From NCBI GenBank assembly GCA_007116425.1, contig SKIL01000088.1:1-10064 (forward strand): DNA of 10,064 bases, written 5' to 3'. The position numbers and the translations under genes were made by a program. Below the pieces are notes generated by a model. The model was not told where the DNA came from and did not search any database. It saw only the letters and a list, made by a program, of their open reading frames with translations. Shown in pieces: positions 6,306 to 10,064 of this stretch. Position 1 is the first letter of the stretch; each line of letters begins with the position of its first letter. The stretch comes from Bacteriovoracaceae bacterium. GTDB lineage: Bacteria; Bdellovibrionota; Bacteriovoracia; Bacteriovoracales; Bacteriovoracaceae.

Positions 6306-7043
6306 TTAGCGGAGGTTTACAGACATTAATTGGCGATGAAGTAGATCACCTGTTCTAGAAAAAATAACAATTTGTAATAATCCTCGTTCATTTTGCTGTG
6401 AAATAGGAAATCTAATATTATCGACGGGCCTAAAGCGTTGTGTGGCAAATGACTCCCCATCGGTAAAACTTAATTGGAAGTTATCTTGTCCGCCACTCGA
6501 TCTCGGGTAGAGGTGGATTGTAGGTCCGGCCTTGAAAATGACAAATAAATAGCCGCTCAGTCTCTCATTATTAGCAGTTTGATTCGTAATATGAAAATTG
6601 AATTCTACTTCATTCTCTCTATAATTCACTTCAAAGTTATCAATTGTAAGAAGTGGCGAGTGACTTAAGTTTTGCATTCCTGCAACTGGGCGAAAAAGTG
6701 ATAGAGCACTCATACCAGTAAGGTCTATATTTTCACCTGAGACGAGTCGCTCTTGAAGGTCTTTATTAAAGCTTTCTAAGTCATGGTTGCGATCATGTAA
6801 AACCGCCAGTTCTGCTTGTAATTTACTTACAAGTTCTGGTTCTTGTAGCTTTATTTCTTCTTTTATACTTTGAATTCTTAGAGTGAGAAATGTAAGCCCC
6901 GCCAAGGCAAATAGAGCGATAAAGGGGAGAACAGTTATAGTAAATTTAATGAAGTTCTTATTTAGTCTATAGAGTCGAGGAGATGACTCCCCTCGATAGA
7001 CTAAAACTGAAAGGTCCGCTTGATTATTTTCGGACTGAGGCAT
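6306..7043 (-). CDS. Single-pass membrane protein with coiled coil and periplasmic beta-rich domain, unknown function
   Basis: A 245-residue protein. The N-terminal 33 residues are polar and basic near the membrane (R17, R23, R26, K29, K33), which predicts a cytoplasmic N-terminus. One membrane helix follows at about 34-56, then a coiled coil at about 57-102 (IQSIKEEIKLQEPELVSKLQ onward) and a beta-rich domain at about 130-245 containing VEFNFHITNQ, LSGYLFVIFKAG and FATQRFRPVDNIRF. The layout recalls the M23 peptidases often encoded beside bactofilins, but no LytM catalytic motif is present. It also recalls the gammaproteobacterial DUF6776 proteins that sit next to bactofilins. I infer similarity in architecture only. 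The ATG overlaps the upstream stop as TAATG, with AGGAAA inside the upstream gene as ribosome binding site, so synthesis is coupled to the YkuD enzyme. A linker between cytoplasmic bactofilin and periplasmic wall enzyme is the likely role. Confidence 0.75.
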   Translation of the reverse strand: MPQSENNQADLSVLVYRGESSPRLYRLNKNFIKFTITVLPFIALFALAGLTFLTLRIQSIKEEIKLQEPELVSKLQAELAVLHDRNHDLESFNKDLQERLVSGENIDLTGMSALSLFRPVAGMQNLSHSPLLTIDNFEVNYRENEVEFNFHITNQTANNERLSGYLFVIFKAGPTIHLYPRSSGGQDNFQLSFTDGESFATQRFRPVDNIRFPISQQNERGLLQIVIFSRTGDLLHRQLMSVNLR

Positions 7044-8179
7044 TAATTAGTTTCCTGACTTGCTGTAAAGATGGGCATAATTTCATCAAGCTCACTTGAC
7101 TGAAAGAAGCGAAGACTTGGCTTAAAAGCTAGTTGCTCAGACTTCTCCTCTTCATTTTTAATACCTCTTTTTGTCCAGTTTTCAGAAACAATCTTCCAGT
7201 CATAGTAAGTGTCTTGAACCATATAAAGAGTTTTCCTCCCAATGTCAGTTAAATTGGGTGCTCTGTAATCTTGCCTAAAATTTACCTTGGCGTAGTTATT
7301 GGCCACAATCAGTGAAAGGTCTGTTATATTTACTTCCGGGTTTCCAGGCCGTGAGAAGATTGCCCTCTTGAAGCGAGTAAAACCTTCAATCCCACCGTGT
7401 CTAGCATCATGAAACTTATCCTTATGATAAAAAGAGATATAATTTGGAATATTTTGCTCTTCCCAGCTCACTCGCCAATCTTCAACGGTTTCTAATAATT
7501 TATTGCGCTTATTAAGCCATGCCTGCTGTGATAACCAATTCAGATTTTCAACCACAACAATCATTGTTCTTTCAAGTTCAATATACTTTGAAATATCAAC
7601 TAGATGCTTGTTGGCCGTAACAATACAACCTCTTGAATCTAGTCCCTTATCAATTCTTGTTTCATCGTTAGTTGAGTGAAGCCAAATACCTCCACCTGTT
7701 TTTTGGCGAATTCGATCTACAGGGTTAGGGTAGTTCATAACAAATGCACCAACTCCGTAAATAAGACCTTCGTCTCCAAAATTATCAACAAGCTGTTGAT
7801 GAGGTAAAAACTCCGTAAAAAAGAATGTGCCTTCAGGCGTTCTGTAATCTCCTTCAAATAATTTGTCCCCTGAGCGTTCTCCTGTTGCCATGTGATAGCT
7901 TCTGACCAGCTCGGGGTATGAGTCATTATTTCTGAAAAGGTAGAGGGTATGGGTCGCTTTTTCTGCGACTAAAATATGGTGAGTAAAATATGAATCTAGG
8001 TGAAGCAAAGGAGCTGGCATGGCCTGTGTTTGATTTGGAAGAGTTGGTACTTCAATCGCTTTCGCCGTTTGCAGTAGTGGTGAAATAAAGTATCCGACAG
8101 CGAGGGTCGCACTTATATTTAATAGAACTTTAGTTCTTTGGTTGGTCATTGAAAATATTCTAGAAATCATTTTTATCAT
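7043..8179 (-). CDS. YkuD-family L,D-carboxypeptidase/transpeptidase with C-terminal NTF2-like domain (Csd6/Bd1075-like)
   Basis: A 378-residue exported enzyme. Residues 1-41 form an N-terminal signal or anchor (hydrophobic VLLNISATLAVGYFISPLL, then AKA). A YkuD catalytic domain spans about 65-212, with H168 in IWLHSTND and the nucleophile C185 in DSRGCIVTAN. Arg replaces the commoner His of SHGC, an accepted variant. An NTF2-like domain follows at about 228-337, starting TVEDWRVSWEEQNIPNYISF and ending YDWKIVSENW. This two-domain form is that of Helicobacter Csd6, Campylobacter Pgp2 and Bdellovibrio Bd1075, which trim tetrapeptide stems of peptidoglycan to tripeptides and set cell curvature. 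Carboxypeptidase rather than transpeptidase activity is therefore likely but cannot be proved from sequence. AAGGA lies 7 nt before the ATG (complement of 8187-8191). First gene of the operon with the coiled-coil protein (1-nt overlap) and bactofilin. Confidence 0.88.
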   Translation of the reverse strand: MIKMISRIFSMTNQRTKVLLNISATLAVGYFISPLLQTAKAIEVPTLPNQTQAMPAPLLHLDSYFTHHILVAEKATHTLYLFRNNDSYPELVRSYHMATGERSGDKLFEGDYRTPEGTFFFTEFLPHQQLVDNFGDEGLIYGVGAFVMNYPNPVDRIRQKTGGGIWLHSTNDETRIDKGLDSRGCIVTANKHLVDISKYIELERTMIVVVENLNWLSQQAWLNKRNKLLETVEDWRVSWEEQNIPNYISFYHKDKFHDARHGGIEGFTRFKRAIFSRPGNPEVNITDLSLIVANNYAKVNFRQDYRAPNLTDIGRKTLYMVQDTYYDWKIVSENWTKRGIKNEEEKSEQLAFKPSLRFFQSSELDEIMPIFTASQETN

Positions 8180-8215
8180 CCCAATATCCTTGGTTTGAGT
8201 TTTGTCATTTACTAA

Positions 8216-8239
8216 ATCGGCAAAAAATACATTTATTTA
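8216..8239 (-). promoter_or_regulatory. FliA (sigma-28)-like element upstream of the YkuD-NTF2 gene
   Basis: On the minus strand TAAA (8239-8236), 14 bp, then GCCGATTT (8221 to 8214). The flagellar sigma-28 consensus is TAAA-N15-GCCGATAA, so the -10 core GCCGAT is exact but the spacing is one base short. It lies 37 nt before the start codon. It could be chance in this AT-rich gap. Confidence 0.3.
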
Positions 8240-8249
8240 ATCATCTTTA

Positions 8250-8278
8250 ATTTTAATGAACAGTACAAACTTACGCAA
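8250..8278 (-). promoter_or_regulatory. Possible sigma-70-type promoter of the shape operon
   Basis: On the minus strand TTGCGT (8278-8273), 17 bp, TAAAAT (8255-8250). The -10 matches 5 of 6 bases and the -35 only 3 of 6. The leader would be about 64 nt. The same TAAAAT hexamer serves the M16 promoter. Confidence 0.4.
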
Positions 8279-8327
8279 CCGATAAGAGTATATAAACCTA
8301 TGAATATATACAATTATAACTCGAAAA

Positions 8328-8355
8328 TTGTGTAATCTAAGGTATGTGATATCAT
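8328..8355 (+). promoter_or_regulatory. Possible promoter of the acidic coiled-coil gene
   Basis: TTGTGT (8328-8333), 16 bp, TATCAT (8350-8355). The -10 matches 5 of 6 bases and the -35 matches 3 of 6. Initiation near 8362 would leave a leader of about 72 nt. The gap between the divergent genes (8180-8433) otherwise holds AT-rich sequence and one short palindrome, with no small gene that I can support. Confidence 0.3.
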
Positions 8356-8374
8356 GGGGTTAGGTAGATTTCTG

Positions 8375-8388
8375 TTTGGGGCCCTAAA
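8375..8388 (+). repeat. Short imperfect palindrome in the leader of the acidic coiled-coil gene
   Basis: TTTGGGGCCCTAAA is symmetrical except for one G/T mismatch and is GC-rich in an AT-rich gap. It lies between the candidate promoter and the start codon, where an operator could sit. It may equally be a chance palindrome. Confidence 0.3.
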
Positions 8389-8433
8389 ATTCGTGTGACC
8401 GTCTAGGTTTGCGCGTTGAGAGAGGATTTGGTC

Positions 8434-10064
8434 ATGAGTGGTGAGTCAAAGTCAAAAAATTCAGATTTGAATCAAGTTGCAGATGATCTTTTAGATGATA
8501 CCGGGCTGGAGTTTAATATTCCTTTGGATGATGAAGGGAATGATGAATCTTTGCTCGAAGATGGAGACGTTTCAACTGGTGAAATTATGACTAAAGATTC
8601 ATCGGAAGTCTTAACTGATTTGGTTGCCAGTAGTGATGGTTCTGAATCAGACGGCCCTGAGAGTGATACAGATGATGAGGGCCTACTCGATGGGCTAGAG
8701 TTTGGTGTTGTAAGTGATTCTGAGGGGGAGCCCGAAGATGAGGCATCTTTTGAAGCTGATGCAGAAGGCTCTGAGTCGTTACCGAGCGGAGGACTAGAAG
8801 TCAGTTTTGATGAGGGTGATGATACTGCTGCTTCAGGACAAATTGAGCTTGATTCTTTAGAGGTCTCTGAAGATTTATCTGAAAGTGACCCTGGAGGTTT
8901 AGACTTAAGTTCAGATGATGGAGATGAAGGCTTTGAATTTTCAGATGGTTCTAGTGAGCTCGACTCAATTAATAATGAAGAGCAGCAAGAGGATGACTCT
9001 GCTACTCTTGTGGGGAAGGGCCTTGATTTCAATTTAAGTGATGATAGTGATGACTATGAGATCGAAAATAATTCGACAAAAGTGCATACCGTAGCTTCTG
9101 AGAGCAGCTCTGATGAAGTCGAACGTCCAGATGAGGAAATGGCCTTAAAAGGTGTTGCTCCTGACCCCGAAGTAGAAGAGGTAACGGGCGAGTTTGATAT
9201 GGGGGATATTCTCCAGGCCGATAAAGCAGTCGGCCCGTCAGGAGATGAAGATGAAGATGAGGCAACTCGAGCAACGATTGTTGCAAATTATACTGATACA
9301 GATATAACTTCAAAGACGATGGTCGAAGGTGGGCCTTCTTTTCAGGAGATGACCCCATTTGATGTAAATGTTCCTGAAGATAGTGATCAGGATGAGGATG
9401 ATCAAAAAACTCTAATTCAAACGGATCTGAGCAATGCTGAGGACATGAGTTATAACTTTAATGCGGAGGAAGATGTTGAATCTATTTTAGAGGCGGGTGA
9501 TGAATCATTGCAAAGTAATGAGACAGATGATCAAACTCGAGCTACTCAAATTTCAAACTTTAATAGAGTATCCACAGATCAAAATAGCGAGGGACGAGTT
9601 GAAATTACTCCGCAAGAGCAGAGAGTTGTTGACTCTTATAACCAAGATGAAATGGTCCGTCTTCAGTCGACGATTCGGCAATTAAGAGAAGAGAGAGAAG
9701 CAGTTCTTGAGCAAATTGATGAGTTTAAGGACGCTCAAAGTGTTGTCGCGCAGGAAAATCTTGGGCTAAAGGCCGAACTTGAAGAGCTTAAAATCGAAGT
9801 CAATATTTTACGAAAGCGACATGCAGATGAGATTGATGAAATGCAATATCGTCTAAGAGTGAACGAGGAAAAGAAGGCCGTTTATGAAGAAAAATCAAAA
9901 CACTTACAAAGGGAGCTTGAGCGGCTAGGACAAAAAGTAAGAATTGATTTTAACAAAGTGAAACAAAGAGAAAAAGAGCTTGAGGGTCAATTAGAATTGG
10001 TAAGTATGGATGCTGAGTCCCAAGTTAGAAGCCGTGATCAGAAAATTTTGGAATTAAAAAGAAA
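8434..10064 (+). CDS. Acidic, low-complexity protein with C-terminal coiled coil, 3' end outside window
   Basis: An open frame of at least 543 codons runs from ATG 8434 to the window edge with no stop. AGAGAGGA (8419-8426) lies 7 nt before the ATG, and TAG at 8404 closes the frame upstream. Residues 1 to about 400 are dominated by Asp, Glu, Ser and Gly, with few basic residues, and are probably disordered. No signal peptide or membrane helix is visible, so the product is likely cytoplasmic. Within this region short DGLEF/GGLDLSS-type segments recur, and DEATRAT (T278-T281) and DDQTRAT (T368-T371) form a repeated threonine motif. From about residue 405 a long charged coiled coil begins (MVRLQSTIRQLREEREAVLE onward) and is still running at the edge. 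I do not recognise the family. The form resembles cytoplasmic scaffold or polar-landmark proteins. Any C-terminal domain is out of view. Long frames on the opposite strand are shadows of GAT/TCT-type codons. Confidence 0.85.
   Translation, partial: MSGESKSKNSDLNQVADDLLDDTGLEFNIPLDDEGNDESLLEDGDVSTGEIMTKDSSEVLTDLVASSDGSESDGPESDTDDEGLLDGLEFGVVSDSEGEPEDEASFEADAEGSESLPSGGLEVSFDEGDDTAASGQIELDSLEVSEDLSESDPGGLDLSSDDGDEGFEFSDGSSELDSINNEEQQEDDSATLVGKGLDFNLSDDSDDYEIENNSTKVHTVASESSSDEVERPDEEMALKGVAPDPEVEEVTGEFDMGDILQADKAVGPSGDEDEDEATRATIVANYTDTDITSKTMVEGGPSFQEMTPFDVNVPEDSDQDEDDQKTLIQTDLSNAEDMSYNFNAEEDVESILEAGDESLQSNETDDQTRATQISNFNRVSTDQNSEGRVEITPQEQRVVDSYNQDEMVRLQSTIRQLREEREAVLEQIDEFKDAQSVVAQENLGLKAELEELKIEVNILRKRHADEIDEMQYRLRVNEEKKAVYEEKSKHLQRELERLGQKVRIDFNKVKQREKELEGQLELVSMDAESQVRSRDQKILELKR

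Noticed and set aside
8472..9358. Two minus-strand open frames (186 and 109 residues) rich in Ser/Pro and Leu/His/Tyr
   Set aside because: They lie antisense to the acidic gene at 8434. Their composition is what the reverse of repeated GAT, GAA and TCT codons gives, and they have no ribosome binding site.
9497..9685. 62-residue plus-strand frame within the acidic gene
   Set aside because: It is a shifted-frame shadow of the long open frame that runs through it without interruption.
1..10064. Mobile element, CRISPR array, tRNA or prophage
   Set aside because: No transposase or integrase reading frame, no regular direct repeats and no cloverleaf-like sequence were found in any gap.

Overview
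The window looks like a chromosomal segment of a flagellated, Gram-negative, moderately AT-rich bacterium, most likely a member of the Bdellovibrionota (Bacteriovorax or Halobacteriovorax-like). This is inferred from the gene content: a FliL-like motor protein, a secreted M16 peptidase pair with a lipoprotein subunit, an L,D-carboxypeptidase-like YkuD-NTF2 protein next to a bactofilin, and a frequent GGCC tetranucleotide in an otherwise AT-leaning sequence. No sequence search was possible, so the lineage is a suggestion. No RNA genes, insertion sequences, CRISPR arrays or phage genes were seen.

Layout. (1) 1-1239, + strand: the 3' end of a methylmalonyl-CoA epimerase gene, a rhomboid-family membrane protein 17 nt downstream, then a small charged protein with a very strong Shine-Dalgarno. 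(2) 1249-2920, - strand: alanine dehydrogenase (ald) with its own terminator, then a FliL-family protein that may be transcribed as a leaderless message. (3) 3114-5946, + strand: a two-gene M16 peptidase operon behind a good sigma-70-type promoter. The first protein is a lipoprotein with the zinc site. The second is a secreted partner without the zinc site but with the R/Y pair. (4) 5915-8179, - strand: a compact three-gene operon read in the order YkuD-NTF2 enzyme, single-pass coiled-coil membrane protein, bactofilin. Its end overlaps the M16 operon tail to tail. (5) 8434 to the window end, + strand: a long open frame without a stop in the window, encoding a very acidic, Ser/Asp/Glu-rich, probably disordered N-terminal region of about 400 residues followed by a coiled coil.

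How the genes work together. Region 4 is the most suggestive. A periplasmic peptidoglycan-trimming enzyme of the Csd6/Bd1075 type, a membrane protein spanning from cytoplasm to periplasm, and a cytoplasmic bactofilin scaffold could form one cell-shape (curvature) module. The M16 pair probably forms a heterodimeric envelope protease. Methylmalonyl-CoA epimerase and alanine dehydrogenase fit catabolism of odd-chain or branched carbon skeletons and amino acids, in keeping with a protein-rich diet.
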